Shown here in pieces: positions 27,512 through 36,108 of a stretch of 64,000 nucleotides of DNA (position 1 is the first letter of the stretch; each line of letters opens with the position of its first letter). A program made the position numbers and the translations under genes. The notes beneath the pieces were generated by a model. The model did no database searches. It saw only the letters and a list, made by a program, of their open reading frames with translations, and was not told where the DNA came from. This DNA comes from an uncultured Campylobacter sp. (GTDB lineage Bacteria; Campylobacterota; Campylobacteria; Campylobacterales; Campylobacteraceae), in NCBI RefSeq assembly GCF_937980635.1, contig NZ_CALJPG010000016.1, positions 1-64,000 on the forward strand. Reading direction: 5' to 3'.

Positions 27512-28009
27512 TTAGCATCCCGAGTTCGGCTGTACCCGCGTTTCGCTGCCCGTGTGGATTAGCAGAGCCTTGCCGCGTCTAAATCTGCACGGCGGATCGG
27601 CTTGCACGGATGAGTACTCCTTGCCTTTAAATTTATAGATAATGTTGGAGCCTTGCATCGTCTTTTGGGAATTTTCGATCGCATCTCCGGCGACCGCGCC
27701 TACTACTGCGCCGCCCACGAGCCCCACCGTCTCAGCTAAGCGCCTGCCGCTGCTATGTTTGCCGAGCTTATGCCCGATGACCGCACCCGTAGTTCCGCCT
27801 GCGACGCCACCTAAAATTTTACCCGTATTGCCCTCGGAGCGCTCTACGTTGATTTTGGCAGGCAAGACGTCGACGATCTCGATCCGATCGCTCTGCCTCA
27901 TGCGGTTCGTCTCGCTCGCGTCATAAACATCTCCGCCGTATCGATCCTGCGGGGTCGCGCAGCCACAAAGTGCGATCGCTGCAATCAAACATAATGTGAA
28001 ATTCTTCAT
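27512..28009 (-). CDS. Outer-membrane lipoprotein with glycine zipper (SlyB/PcpY type)
   Basis: About 165 residues. Signal MKNFTLCLIAAIALCGCATP carries a lipobox (ALCGC). A glycine-zipper two-helix segment follows (GKILGGVAGGTTGAVIGHKLG ... GLVGGAVVGAVAGDAIE, residues ~65-110), with a short C-terminal domain containing a Cys near each end. Such proteins sit in the outer membrane and are linked to envelope integrity. The start at 28009 has AAGGAG upstream; the frame extends 11 codons further up without support. Confidence 0.8.
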   Translation of the reverse strand: MKNFTLCLIAAIALCGCATPQDRYGGDVYDASETNRMRQSDRIEIVDVLPAKINVERSEGNTGKILGGVAGGTTGAVIGHKLGKHSSGRRLAETVGLVGGAVVGAVAGDAIENSQKTMQGSNIIYKFKGKEYSSVQADPPCRFRRGKALLIHTGSETRVQPNSGC

Positions 28010-28192
28010 GTTTTCTCCTTTGTAATGAGCTACGGGCGGCATTATACTATTGATTTTTATACGAGCGGTTAAGTAGCAGCTTTAAAATTTTGCTGGCTCG
28101 CTGCCGCTTAAAATTAGCTGGATATGAGGCATCGCGCTATATCTGAGCGCCTTATAAAATTTTTATTTCACTCAAAATTTATCTTATTTTGT

Positions 28193-28198
28193 TAGAAT
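28193..28198 (+). promoter_or_regulatory. Candidate extended -10 for flavodoxin
   Basis: TGTTAGAAT upstream of the flavodoxin gene matches an extended -10. It gives a start near 28205 and a leader of roughly 18 nt to the ATG at 28223, with AAGGAG in between. Confidence 0.4.
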
Positions 28199-28222
28199 CA
28201 TTCTTATTTTTAAGGAGAGAAA

Positions 28223-28705
28223 ATGAAAAAACTATTAGTTTACGCCACCAAAGGCGGCGACACGAAGGTCGTGAGCGAATACATCGCTTCAAAGCTCGGC
28301 TTTGAGATCAAGGAGGCCAAAGAGCTAAATGAAAAGGATTTGGCGGGCGCTAGCGCGTTTATTTTTGCGGCTTCGACGCACGGCGACGGACAGATCCAGG
28401 CTAAATTTGACAACAAATTGGAGCTTTTGAACAAAACCGATTTTGACGGACGCAAGGTCGCGCTCATAGGCGTTGGCAACGTCGAGCGCCACGGCAGCGA
28501 TTTTTGCAGCGGTATGAGTGCGTTTTTGCCGGTGCTTAAAAAGGCCGATCTCATCGGCGCTTGGGGCGCGGAGGGCTATAAATTTCAACATTCGCGTGCC
28601 TTCATAAACGGCAAATTCGTGGGTCTTACGATCGATTTTAAGGGCGACGAGCACTGGCAGGCAAGGGCCGATAAGTGGATCGCCGCGGTTAAAGGCGAGT
28701 TTTAA
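28223..28705 (+). CDS. fldA: Flavodoxin
   Basis: A 160-residue FMN protein. The FMN phosphate loop is YATKGGDTKVVSEYI (residues ~7-21); STHGDGQIQAKFDNKLELL and GVGNVERHGSDFCSGMSAFLPVLKK give the other FMN loops. It carries one electron at low potential and is the known acceptor for the OOR/POR enzymes in Helicobacter and Campylobacter, which suits the oor operon 2.2 kb away. The phosphate loop departs a little from the usual TGNTE form, so it may be a divergent flavodoxin. Confidence 0.8.
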   Translation: MKKLLVYATKGGDTKVVSEYIASKLGFEIKEAKELNEKDLAGASAFIFAASTHGDGQIQAKFDNKLELLNKTDFDGRKVALIGVGNVERHGSDFCSGMSAFLPVLKKADLIGAWGAEGYKFQHSRAFINGKFVGLTIDFKGDEHWQARADKWIAAVKGEF

Positions 28706-28775
28706 ATATTTCAACTTTTGCGCGACCGAGCGAGATTTGGGCTCATCGAGCCTAAAGCTCGTTAAATTTCCCATT

Positions 28776-28805
28776 AAATTTCACGCTCCGCTTCTGAGCT
28801 AAGCC
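28776..28805. repeat. 30-bp direct repeat, copy 1
   Basis: It begins AAATTTCACGCTCCGCTTC and matches 29129-29158 at 27 of 30 positions by direct comparison. Confidence 0.75.
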
Positions 28806-29128
28806 CTCTTAAATTTCACTCGCCACAGCGTTAGAATTTCCGCGCGTCTAAGCACCGCCTACTCATACTGCGTAAAATTTTATCGCTAGCGAGAGCCCAT
28901 AAATTTCAACTCGCCGTGCCGAATAGCTCTAGGCAAGGCGCCGCGATAAATTTAGTTCGCGGTAACTTGCGAGATGTTCGTATGATAAACAATAAATTCC
29001 GCCCGCGACGCTCGCATGCCGCTTCGTGCGATAAATTTCGCTCTCGCGACGAAATTCCGCCTGCAGCGCTAGTGCGGCATCGCGCAGTAAAATTCCGCTC
29101 GCAGCACCTATGTATCGCTCGCCCGTCA

Positions 29129-29158
29129 AAATTTCACGCTCCGCTTCCGAGCGAAGTC
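29129..29158. repeat. 30-bp direct repeat, copy 2
   Basis: Partner of 28776-28805. The two copies lie about 350 bp apart in the same non-coding region. Confidence 0.75.
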
Positions 29159-29403
29159 TCCGCATTAAAATTTTAAAATTTTTAGCTCAAAAAGTCGCTG
29201 TGTTTTACAAGCCACACCGCTTAAAATCGCGCAGATAGGCTAAATTTTTCCGCCCAAGCCTCAATTCTACTCGTGCGGCGGTCAATTCAATACGGCAAAT
29301 TTAATGCGATCGATTTATAAAATCACCGTCCGAGCCTCAAATATCAGCGCCGCATTAGAAAAATTATTTTATAATAACCGCATATCAAAATTTAAGGCGG
29401 TCT

Positions 29404-30369
29404 ATGAAAAGGCTTCTATTTTTCGTCGTTTTTGCGCTGGCCGCTCTCGCCGCGGCGATCTACTTCAATCTCGATAGGCGCGAAGAGGTCGCGCACAAGG
29501 CCTACGGCATCATCGATATCAGGCAGAGTTCGCTCAGCTTCGAGCGCAGCGGCCGCATAAGCGCGCTTTACCGCGACGAGGGCGATTTCGTGCAGGCTGG
29601 CGACGTCTTGGCGGCTCTGGATACGGCGGATCTGAGCTTTCAAAGACGTATTCAGATCGCGAGGTGCGACGGGCTTAAATTTAGCTTGCAAAAGCTGCAA
29701 AGCGGCTTTCGCAGCGAGGAGATCGAGATGGCGGCGGCGAACGTAAGCGCGCTGCAAAACGCCCTACAGCTCGCTACTTTGACGAACGAGCGCCTAAAGA
29801 GCCTAGGCAAAACAAACTCCGCATCCAAGCAGCAGATCGACGAAGCGTTTTACTCGATGAAGCGCACGCAAGCCCAGCTGCAAAGCGCCCAGGCCAATCT
29901 GCGCCAGCTTCAAAGCGGCTACCGCGGCGAGGATGTCGGCGCCGCCCGCGCAAATTTGGCAAGCTGCGAGGAAAATCTGAAATATCTGAATTACCAAATC
30001 GAGACGCAAAGCGTGCTAAAAGCGCCCTTTAGCGGGCAGATCAGAGCGCGCCTTAAGGAGCTTGGCGACATCAGCCTGCCCAGCGTGGGCGTTTTTGAGC
30101 TTAGCGAAGTAAAAAACAAGCGAGCGAAATTTTATCTAAGCGAAAATCAGCTCCGTTTCCTGCGCGCCGGACAGAGCGTGCGGATCATCGCTGCGGACGG
30201 CTCTAGCGCGAGCGCAAAGGTCGCCTACGTGAGCCAAACCGCGATGTACACGCCGCGCACGGTGCAGACCGAGGAGCTGCGCGCAGATCTCGTGTGGGAG
30301 GCGCGCGCCGATTTCAGCGACGATGACGGCAGCTTTCGCCTAGGACAGCCGATTAGCGTGGAATTTTGA
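29404..30369 (+). CDS. HlyD-family periplasmic adaptor (YbhG-like)
   Basis: A 321-residue membrane-fusion protein. One N-terminal membrane segment (LLFFVVFALAALAAAIYF), then a lipoyl half-motif (SFERSGRISALYRDEGDFVQAGDVLAALDT), a coiled-coil hairpin (residues ~85-190, RIQIARCDGLKFSLQKLQ ... LRQLQSG), the second lipoyl half (SVLKAPFSGQIRARLKELGD), and a beta-barrel domain. It links an inner-membrane ABC exporter (31842-38166) to an outer-membrane channel, which is not encoded here. About 1.5 kb of non-coding DNA separates it from its ATPase, unlike the tight ybhGFSR order in E. coli. Confidence 0.85.
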   Translation: MKRLLFFVVFALAALAAAIYFNLDRREEVAHKAYGIIDIRQSSLSFERSGRISALYRDEGDFVQAGDVLAALDTADLSFQRRIQIARCDGLKFSLQKLQSGFRSEEIEMAAANVSALQNALQLATLTNERLKSLGKTNSASKQQIDEAFYSMKRTQAQLQSAQANLRQLQSGYRGEDVGAARANLASCEENLKYLNYQIETQSVLKAPFSGQIRARLKELGDISLPSVGVFELSEVKNKRAKFYLSENQLRFLRAGQSVRIIAADGSSASAKVAYVSQTAMYTPRTVQTEELRADLVWEARADFSDDDGSFRLGQPISVEF

Positions 30370-31841
30370 CGGGCGGGTAGCGCACATAAGCATCGTGAAC
30401 GAGGGTAAAATTCAAAGCGCGGCGCGGGTGGCAGGAACACTACGGATGGAATTTTATCGCGGCGCAACGCCCAAAGCTATCAGGTGCGGCGAGTTGGAAT
30501 TTAAACGGTTGCCTTAGCGATAAAATTTTAGCGGCATAACGACGCGAAATTTATGAGCGATTTTGGCGGCGGCTGCGAGCGAAATTTGGATAGCAAAGCT
30601 CACTGCCCGAGAAATTTTACGCAATATCGCGCGAGCCGTGCATACGGCGTGAGTTTGATGAAATTTTAAAAGCGCGCTTCGAGGTAGAATTTAAACGGCG
30701 CCTGTTCGGCAGGGCAGGGCGATAAATTTTTGTTGCGCCTAAAATACATCATCTCGGCGGCGATAAAATGCTGCGCGCTCATAACTAAGCCGTAAAAAGC
30801 GGCGTAAATTTTATCGCGCGGGTTTTGCGCGAGCAGGCGGAGGCTTTGGATAAAAGATCAGAATTTTGCAGCGTGGCGAACAAAATTTCGGCGAAATTTT
30901 GCTGCAAAGTAGCGCGAGTTAAATTTTAAAATTTGCGGCTCGGAGGAGACGAGGTAAAAGCTGGGCAGTAGAGCGGCAGCAGGCTTTGTTTTGAGCAGGC
31001 GTTTGCGATAAACAAGCGGTGATCGAACCGAGCGCGGACGGCAGTAAAATTCACTACGAAACAAGCGGCTTGATTAAATACAGGTTGCACGTGGCGGTAA
31101 ATTTTACTCCAAAGGACGCGGTAGCTGAAGTCCGTACTATGCTAAGGAAAGCCGAGACTAGGTAAAATTTTGCCAAAAGACATGGTGGTGGTAAATTTTA
31201 CCCCGAAAGGTAGGCGGAAGTGAAATTTTGCCCAAAAGGCGCGGCAGCGGTAAAATTTCGCCGAAAGAAGCGCGGCGCAGATAAAGAGTTCGGCGATCAC
31301 GGGTCGCCAGGTGTTTGAAACTCGCTTTTGTTTGCGTTTTGAAGCGAATTTATCGCGGATACTCACAGGTCGCTTCATGTTTTGGAGACCGCCCTGTTCA
31401 TGCGCGTTGTGTGCGCATCGTTAGCGGCGCGGCTAGCCAATGCGATATGCACACGCTAAAGACCGGATCGGGCGTCGCGCGGAATATTCGGCGCGAGCCG
31501 TAAGCAACGCCGATCGTGCGGGCACGCAAAATTCGAGCGGGCGATTTGCAAGGCACCCCGACGCGATAGGGCTTGGTTTCGCGCGCTTGCGGTAAGTTGC
31601 GTCGAATTTATGCGAGGTTTGGGCGAAATTGTTCGACGTGCGTTGCTAAATTTAAAGCGCGCGGCGGTTGTAAAACCAAGATGCCGCAGCGACCACAAAA
31701 AAGACGTCGCGTCGGCTACGAAACCACGACGTCTCGGCTGCTGCAGAAGCAAGGCGTCGCGACAAAAAGCGCCTTTTAGGCGTGCACAGGTCTCGTTCAT
31801 CGCGCCGAGCGACGAGGCGAGCAATAAAATTGGAGCTAAGC
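30370..31841. other. 1.5-kb non-coding spacer inside the exporter locus
   Basis: No frame carries a family signature or a matched ribosome site until the ATPase. The DNA is unusually rich in GGCGG/AAATTT units and includes a tandem array at 31099-31282. From 31400 to 31800 it is GC-rich with short overlapping frames on both strands that I regard as spurious. Confidence 0.5.
31099..31282. repeat. ~30-bp degenerate tandem array
   Basis: AAATTT cores at 31165, 31193, 31223 and 31253 head similar units: core, then TTGCCCAAAAGG-like, then GCGGCAGCGGTA-like. Spacings are 28, 30 and 30 bp. A related unit starts at 31099. Confidence 0.6.
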
Positions 31842-33677
31842 TTGGATCTACTAAATATCGTAAATTTAAAGAAATTTTACCTGCGAGAGGATCGCAGCAG
31901 AAACGTCGTTTTTGAAAATTTTGATCTGCGAATAGGCGACGCGCCGCGGCTCATCAGTCTCACGGGTCCCGACGGCGCGGGCAAATCCACGCTTTTAAAG
32001 CTCATCTGCGGCATCATCGCGCCCGATTGCGGCGAGATAAAATTTGCTGGCTTCATCCCTAGCGGCGAAAATAAAGAATTCGTCCGCGCAAACGGCTATA
32101 TGTCGCAGAGCCTGGGGCTTTACGAGGAGCTTAGCGTCTGGCAAAATTTAAACATCTTCGCAGGCCTAAAAGGGCTTGATCTAAAAGGCGGCGAGGAGTA
32201 TCTGCGTGGGCTTTTGCGCCGCGTGGGGCTTTTGAAATTTAAAGATTATGCCGTGGATTCGCTCTCCGGCGGGATGAAACAAAAGCTCGGCGTCGCCTGC
32301 GCGATTGCGGCTCGTCCGCGGCTTTTGGTGCTCGATGAGCCCACAGTCGGCGTCGATCCGCTCTCGCGCAGCGAGCTGTGGGCGATCGTGCGCGAGTATC
32401 TGGATCAAAGCGGCGCGAAATGCATATTTTCGACGGCGTATTTCGACGAAGCGGCGGATGCCGATCTGACGCTGATTTTACTCGGCGGCAAGATCATAGC
32501 GCAGGAGCGCGCGGCAAATATCACCGCGGCGTTGCAGGACCGCACCTTTCGCATTGGCGGCGAGGATTATCAGAGCCTGGCGCGCTGCTTGATGTTTAAG
32601 ACGCAAAGATTTTTAAAAAACTCCCCACTCATCGACATCTGCCCCAGAGACGGCAGCGTCGATCTGCTAAGCGAAGAGCCGATAAGCCTGCGCGATCTAC
32701 AGGAGTTTTTAAACGCGAGCCTAAGCGGCAGCGACGAAGATGGGGGCGGCGAAAATTTTAAAATTTCAAACGAAAACGAGGGCATTAAATTTAACGAAAG
32801 CGGGGGCGCTAAATTTAAACTCAGCCCGCGCGAGGCGAGCCTAGAGGATGCGTATATTTTTTTAAACAAAGCCGAAATCGGCGCGGCGAACTTCGGCTAC
32901 GAAAAAAAGAGCTTCGATGCGGCTCAAACCGTCATCAAAGTGCGCGACGTGAGTAAAAAATTCGGCTCATTCACCGCCGTGGAAAATACGAGTTTCGAGG
33001 TCAAAAAGGGCGAGATTTTCGGCCTTCTGGGTCCAAACGGCGCGGGCAAGACGACGACGTTTCGCATGATCTGCGCGCTTTTGGGGATGAGCGGAGGCGA
33101 GATCTCGGTCATGGGCGAGGATCTGCGCTACGCCAAATCGGCGATCAGATCGCGTATCGGCTACGTCTCGCAGAAATTTTCGCTTTATAAAAAGCTAAGC
33201 TGCTATCAAAATTTAGAGTATTTCGGCCGCAGTTACGGTATCGGCGGCATGGCGCTGAAGCGGCGCATAGAGGAGCTTTTGAGCGAGTTTGGCTTGCAGC
33301 GGCTACGAAATGAGACGTGGCAAAACCTGCCGTTCGGCGCGGGGCGCAACCTTTCGATGGCATGCGCGCTCATCCACCGCCCCGAGATTTTGTTTCTCGA
33401 CGAGGCCACCAGCGGCGCCGATCCGCTCTCGCGCAGGCTCTTTTGGAACCGCATAAACGCGCTGGCGCGCACCGGCGTGAGCGTAGTCGTGACGACGCAT
33501 TTTATGGAGGAGGCGGAGTATTGCGATCGGTTTTTGATCCAAGATCGCGGCAAAATCCTGGCGCTAGGCAGTCCCGATGAAGTCTGCGTGCAGCACGGGC
33601 GGCGGCTTAGCGTGCAGCAGGCGTTCATAAACGAGGTGCAAAAATTTAGAAGCGAGGCGGGCGATGAGGGCTTTTGA
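31842..33677 (+). CDS. ABC exporter, fused double ATPase (YbhF-like)
   Basis: About 611 residues with two nucleotide-binding domains in one chain. First: GPDGAGKST (Walker A), LSGGMKQKLGVA (signature), RLLVLDEPTVG (Walker B). Second: GPNGAGKTT, a degenerate signature LPFGAGRNLSMA, and EILFLDEATSG, then VVVTTHFMEEAE. A weak second signature is a family trait of YbhF. The linker (about 32716-32840) carries a polar run with AAATTT-encoded KF and KFK motifs (ENFKIS, GIKFNE, AKFKLS). I favour a TTG start at 31842 (GGAG 6 nt upstream, then LDLLNIVNLKKFYL); the frame also has an earlier possible start at 31782 with an atypical Arg/Ser-rich leader. It overlaps the next ORF by 14 nt. Confidence 0.9.
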   Translation: MDLLNIVNLKKFYLREDRSRNVVFENFDLRIGDAPRLISLTGPDGAGKSTLLKLICGIIAPDCGEIKFAGFIPSGENKEFVRANGYMSQSLGLYEELSVWQNLNIFAGLKGLDLKGGEEYLRGLLRRVGLLKFKDYAVDSLSGGMKQKLGVACAIAARPRLLVLDEPTVGVDPLSRSELWAIVREYLDQSGAKCIFSTAYFDEAADADLTLILLGGKIIAQERAANITAALQDRTFRIGGEDYQSLARCLMFKTQRFLKNSPLIDICPRDGSVDLLSEEPISLRDLQEFLNASLSGSDEDGGGENFKISNENEGIKFNESGGAKFKLSPREASLEDAYIFLNKAEIGAANFGYEKKSFDAAQTVIKVRDVSKKFGSFTAVENTSFEVKKGEIFGLLGPNGAGKTTTFRMICALLGMSGGEISVMGEDLRYAKSAIRSRIGYVSQKFSLYKKLSCYQNLEYFGRSYGIGGMALKRRIEELLSEFGLQRLRNETWQNLPFGAGRNLSMACALIHRPEILFLDEATSGADPLSRRLFWNRINALARTGVSVVVTTHFMEEAEYCDRFLIQDRGKILALGSPDEVCVQHGRRLSVQQAFINEVQKFRSEAGDEGF

Positions 33678-34506
33678 TCTAAATTTTGCGCGAGCCGCGA
33701 GGATTTTTGATCCGAATTTTATGCGGACTTGGCGAAAACCGGCGCACCCGCGCGATAAAATTTTAAACGGCGAAAGGGTTTTGCGGGACGATGAAATTTT
33801 TAAAGGCGATGGAATTTTGAGCGACCGAGCTTTGAATGTCGGTGAAATTCCAAGCGGCGGAATTTTAAACGACGGCAAAATTTGGATCGATAATAAAATT
33901 TTGAAAGGCGGCGAAATTTTGAGTGGCAGTGGAATTTTAAATCTGACGTCGCGCGGCGGGATACAGCGCGGATTTAGTAGACGGGTACTGCGCGAGCTCT
34001 GCGGCGAAACGAGCCCGCTTCATCTGCGCCGTAAATTTCAAAGCGCGAGTGGCTCGCAAGCAGATTATAAATTTAAAAGGGCGACCGCTCTGCAAACAGA
34101 TCGTAAATTTAAAATGGCGGTCAGTCTGCGAGTAGCTTATAAATTTAAAACCCCGATGCAAGAATTTCATAGTAGGTCTTGCGCCGTCGAGGGGCTTTTG
34201 CGTCAAAAATCTAGCAGCGAGACCGTGCTTCGCAACTGCTTAAAATTTCAAAGTCCGCCGTATGCGCTCGCGCGATTAAAATTTGTGGGCTCGATGAGTG
34301 AAATGGGCGCGGGCAGTCGATCTGCACTGCTAAAATTTCAAATCTCGGTCGCCGCACTTTTACAATTAAAATTTGAGGGCGTGCCAAATGCGATTACGCG
34401 GTTAAAATTTCAAAATGCGGTCGCTGAATTTGCGCGATTAAAATTCGGGGGCTCGCCGCGAGCGGCGCAGTACCGTAAAATCCGAGTACAGGGGCAGGGC
34501 GGATGA
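33664..34506 (+). CDS. Repeat-built spacer ORF between ATPase and permease
   Basis: An open frame of 280 codons that overlaps the ATPase gene by 14 nt and the permease gene by ATGA, with GAGG before its ATG. I recognise no family. Its sequence is made of periodic DNA repeats: an 18-bp array encoding hexapeptides (GGILND, GKIWID, NKILKG, GEILSG, SGILNL) and two 36-bp arrays encoding 12-residue units (YKFKRATALQTD; LKFQNAVAEFAR). It may be translated only to keep ribosomes flowing into the permease gene, or it may be a real basic protein. Frame maintenance and the overlaps argue that it is translated. Confidence 0.5.
   Translation: MRAFDLNFARAARIFDPNFMRTWRKPAHPRDKILNGERVLRDDEIFKGDGILSDRALNVGEIPSGGILNDGKIWIDNKILKGGEILSGSGILNLTSRGGIQRGFSRRVLRELCGETSPLHLRRKFQSASGSQADYKFKRATALQTDRKFKMAVSLRVAYKFKTPMQEFHSRSCAVEGLLRQKSSSETVLRNCLKFQSPPYALARLKFVGSMSEMGAGSRSALLKFQISVAALLQLKFEGVPNAITRLKFQNAVAEFARLKFGGSPRAAQYRKIRVQGQGG
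33758..33937 (+). repeat. 18-bp periodic array
   Basis: AAATTT/GAATTT cores lie at 33860, 33878, 33896, 33914 and 33932, exactly 18 bp apart. Earlier cores at 33758, 33794 and 33812 fit the same period, and a shift of a few bases occurs near 33845. The translated unit is [DG]-x-I-[LFW]-x-[GD]. Confidence 0.8.
34033..34176 (+). repeat. 36-bp tandem array, first block
   Basis: AAATTT at 34033, 34069, 34105 and 34141, exactly 36 bp apart. The first three units also share a GGCGRYC-like middle and a GCAGAT-like end; the fourth has diverged. Translated: KFQSASGSQADY, KFKRATALQTDR, KFKMAVSLRVAY. Confidence 0.8.
34243..34446 (+). repeat. 36-bp tandem array, second block
   Basis: Cores at 34243, 34279, 34333, 34369, 34405 and 34441. 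Spacings are 36, 54, 36, 36 and 36 bp. Translated units alternate LKFQ... and LKF[VEG]G..., so a 72-bp higher-order unit may exist. Confidence 0.8.
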
Positions 34507-36107
34507 ACTTTACCTTTTTAAAAATCCTCATAAAAAAGGAGTTCGCGCAGATCGCAAAGGACCGGTCGGCGCTCGTGATCGCGTTTTTGATGCCGCTAAT
34601 TTTGGTCGTGATCTACGGCTACGCGATGCGAATGGACATAAAGCCCGTCAAAGTGGGCTTCGTAAGCGATCTGGGCTCCAAAATCGAGCGGGATCTGCTC
34701 GGCGGATTTTTGGGCTCAAAATACCTACAAACCCGCGTTTACACGGACTTAGAGAGCGCGAGGAGAGATTTTAGGGCGCACGAGATCGAGAGTATTTTGT
34801 ATTTTGATCCGCGCTTTGCGGCAAAATTTCAAGACACTTTGAGCGGGCTCGGCGGCGCGAGCGGCGGCGTAAATTTAAATCTCTCTAGCGACGAAAGCTC
34901 CTTCGCGGGCGGCGCAAGCGGTATCCAAAATACGGGCGGCGGCGCAAATGTCCGTCCGCTTGAGGACGACAGCGCGGGCGCTAGTACGGAGAGCGGCATA
35001 AACGCCCCTGCGGGCGGCACCGGCGTAAGTGGCGAGGGTTCATACGGCAACGGCTCGGAAGCGGGCGGCAGCGGAGTAAATTCAAGCAGCGCGACTGCAA
35101 ATTCCGGCAGCGGCGCAGGCGACGTGAGCGCAAATCAAGGCAGCGCAAATTTAATCGGCGGCGCAGGCGATATCCAAAATATGAGCGGCGGCGTCAATGC
35201 AAGCCCCTCCGCTAACGGCGCGGATAGTGTAGGCGACGCTGCAAATAACGGCGGCGGAGTAAGTGGTGCAGGCGGCAGCTCAAGTAATGTAGGAGGCGGT
35301 GCGAGCAGCTCAGAGAAAGACGGCGCCGAAATTTTTCTTATCCAAAACGCCACGCAGTCGCAGCTCGCGCTTCTTAGTTACGTTTACGTTGCAGGCGTGA
35401 TCAAGCAGATTTTGGCGCAAGATTACGGCTTTTTAAACGCAAATTTAAACTCCGCAGCAAAGCCCGTCAGCGTGAATTATCGCAGCTGGTTCAACGAAGC
35501 CAACGAATCGACGTGGTATCTCGTATCTGCCGAGTACGTGGGGATTTTGGGACTCATCTGCCTATTTATGGTCGCGGTCGTGATCTCGCGCGAATGGGAT
35601 CGCGGCACGATCGCCTCGCTTTACAACTCCAACGCAAGCGCGCTTGAGATCGTCACTGCCAAGGTCGGCGCGTATTACTTCCTAGCGCTTTTGGGCGGCG
35701 CGATGACGCTCGTTTACGGGCAGGTACTTTTGGGTATCCCGATCCGCGGCAGCGTAGCGATGCTGCTGGCGACGCTGTGCGTCTTCGTGTTGGAGATGAC
35801 CTGCCTAGGCATGCTGATCTCGGCGATCTGCAAAAATCAATTCCTAGCGCAGGAATACGCCATCGTCATCGGCTACCTGCCCGTGACGCTCCTTAGCGGT
35901 ATGATCTTCGATCTGCGCGGACTGCCCGCGACGATCAATTTCATCGGGCACCTACTGCCGCCCACATACGCGGTCGAGTCTTTTCGCATCTGCTTCCTCT
36001 CGGGCGGACAGAGCGCGACGCTGTGGGTAAATCTCGCCATTCAGGCGCTCGGAGCGGTTCTATTTTTCAGCTTGTGCGTGCTTAGCGTAAAAAGGGGCGC
36101 ACGATGA
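34503..36107 (+). CDS. ABC exporter permease with a large Gly/Ser/Asn-rich insertion
   Basis: A 534-residue ABC-2 type permease (YbhS/YbhR family). The N-terminal membrane segment (SALVIAFLMPLILVVIYGYAM) is followed by an extracytoplasmic domain and five C-terminal membrane segments (for example YVGILGLICLFMVAVVISREWDRGT, the conserved cytoplasmic ExDxGT loop). Relatives are ~370 residues. The excess is an insertion of about 160 residues (34845-35325) made of G, S, A, N and D with repeated NGGG and GGAS words, placed in the extracytoplasmic domain where it need not disturb the channel. It starts by ATGA overlap with the spacer ORF. Confidence 0.88.
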   Translation: MNFTFLKILIKKEFAQIAKDRSALVIAFLMPLILVVIYGYAMRMDIKPVKVGFVSDLGSKIERDLLGGFLGSKYLQTRVYTDLESARRDFRAHEIESILYFDPRFAAKFQDTLSGLGGASGGVNLNLSSDESSFAGGASGIQNTGGGANVRPLEDDSAGASTESGINAPAGGTGVSGEGSYGNGSEAGGSGVNSSSATANSGSGAGDVSANQGSANLIGGAGDIQNMSGGVNASPSANGADSVGDAANNGGGVSGAGGSSSNVGGGASSSEKDGAEIFLIQNATQSQLALLSYVYVAGVIKQILAQDYGFLNANLNSAAKPVSVNYRSWFNEANESTWYLVSAEYVGILGLICLFMVAVVISREWDRGTIASLYNSNASALEIVTAKVGAYYFLALLGGAMTLVYGQVLLGIPIRGSVAMLLATLCVFVLEMTCLGMLISAICKNQFLAQEYAIVIGYLPVTLLSGMIFDLRGLPATINFIGHLLPPTYAVESFRICFLSGGQSATLWVNLAIQALGAVLFFSLCVLSVKRGAR

Positions 36108-36108
36108 A
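36090..36108 (+). repeat. Junction repeat, copy 1
   Basis: AAAAGGGGCGCACGATGAA covers the end of the first permease, the ribosome site and the start of the second spacer ORF. It matches 37061-37079 at 17 of 19 positions. Confidence 0.75.

Larger units (their letters stand above)
28706..29403. other. Non-coding array of TAAATTTC-type cores
   Basis: About 0.7 kb with no gene. Words such as AAATTTCGCTC, AAATTCCGCC and AAATTTCACGCTCC recur. The clearest copies are a 30-bp direct repeat at 28776 and 29129. Confidence 0.5.

Noticed and set aside
31315..31915. Several short overlapping plus-strand frames before the double ATPase.
   Set aside because: None has a ribosome site or family motif, and they overlap one another in different frames.
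33758..34446. The regular repeats looked like a CRISPR array at first.
   Set aside because: The conserved part is only a 6-10-bp core, the intervals are not unique spacers of fixed length bounded by long identical repeats, no cas gene is near, and the frame is open.
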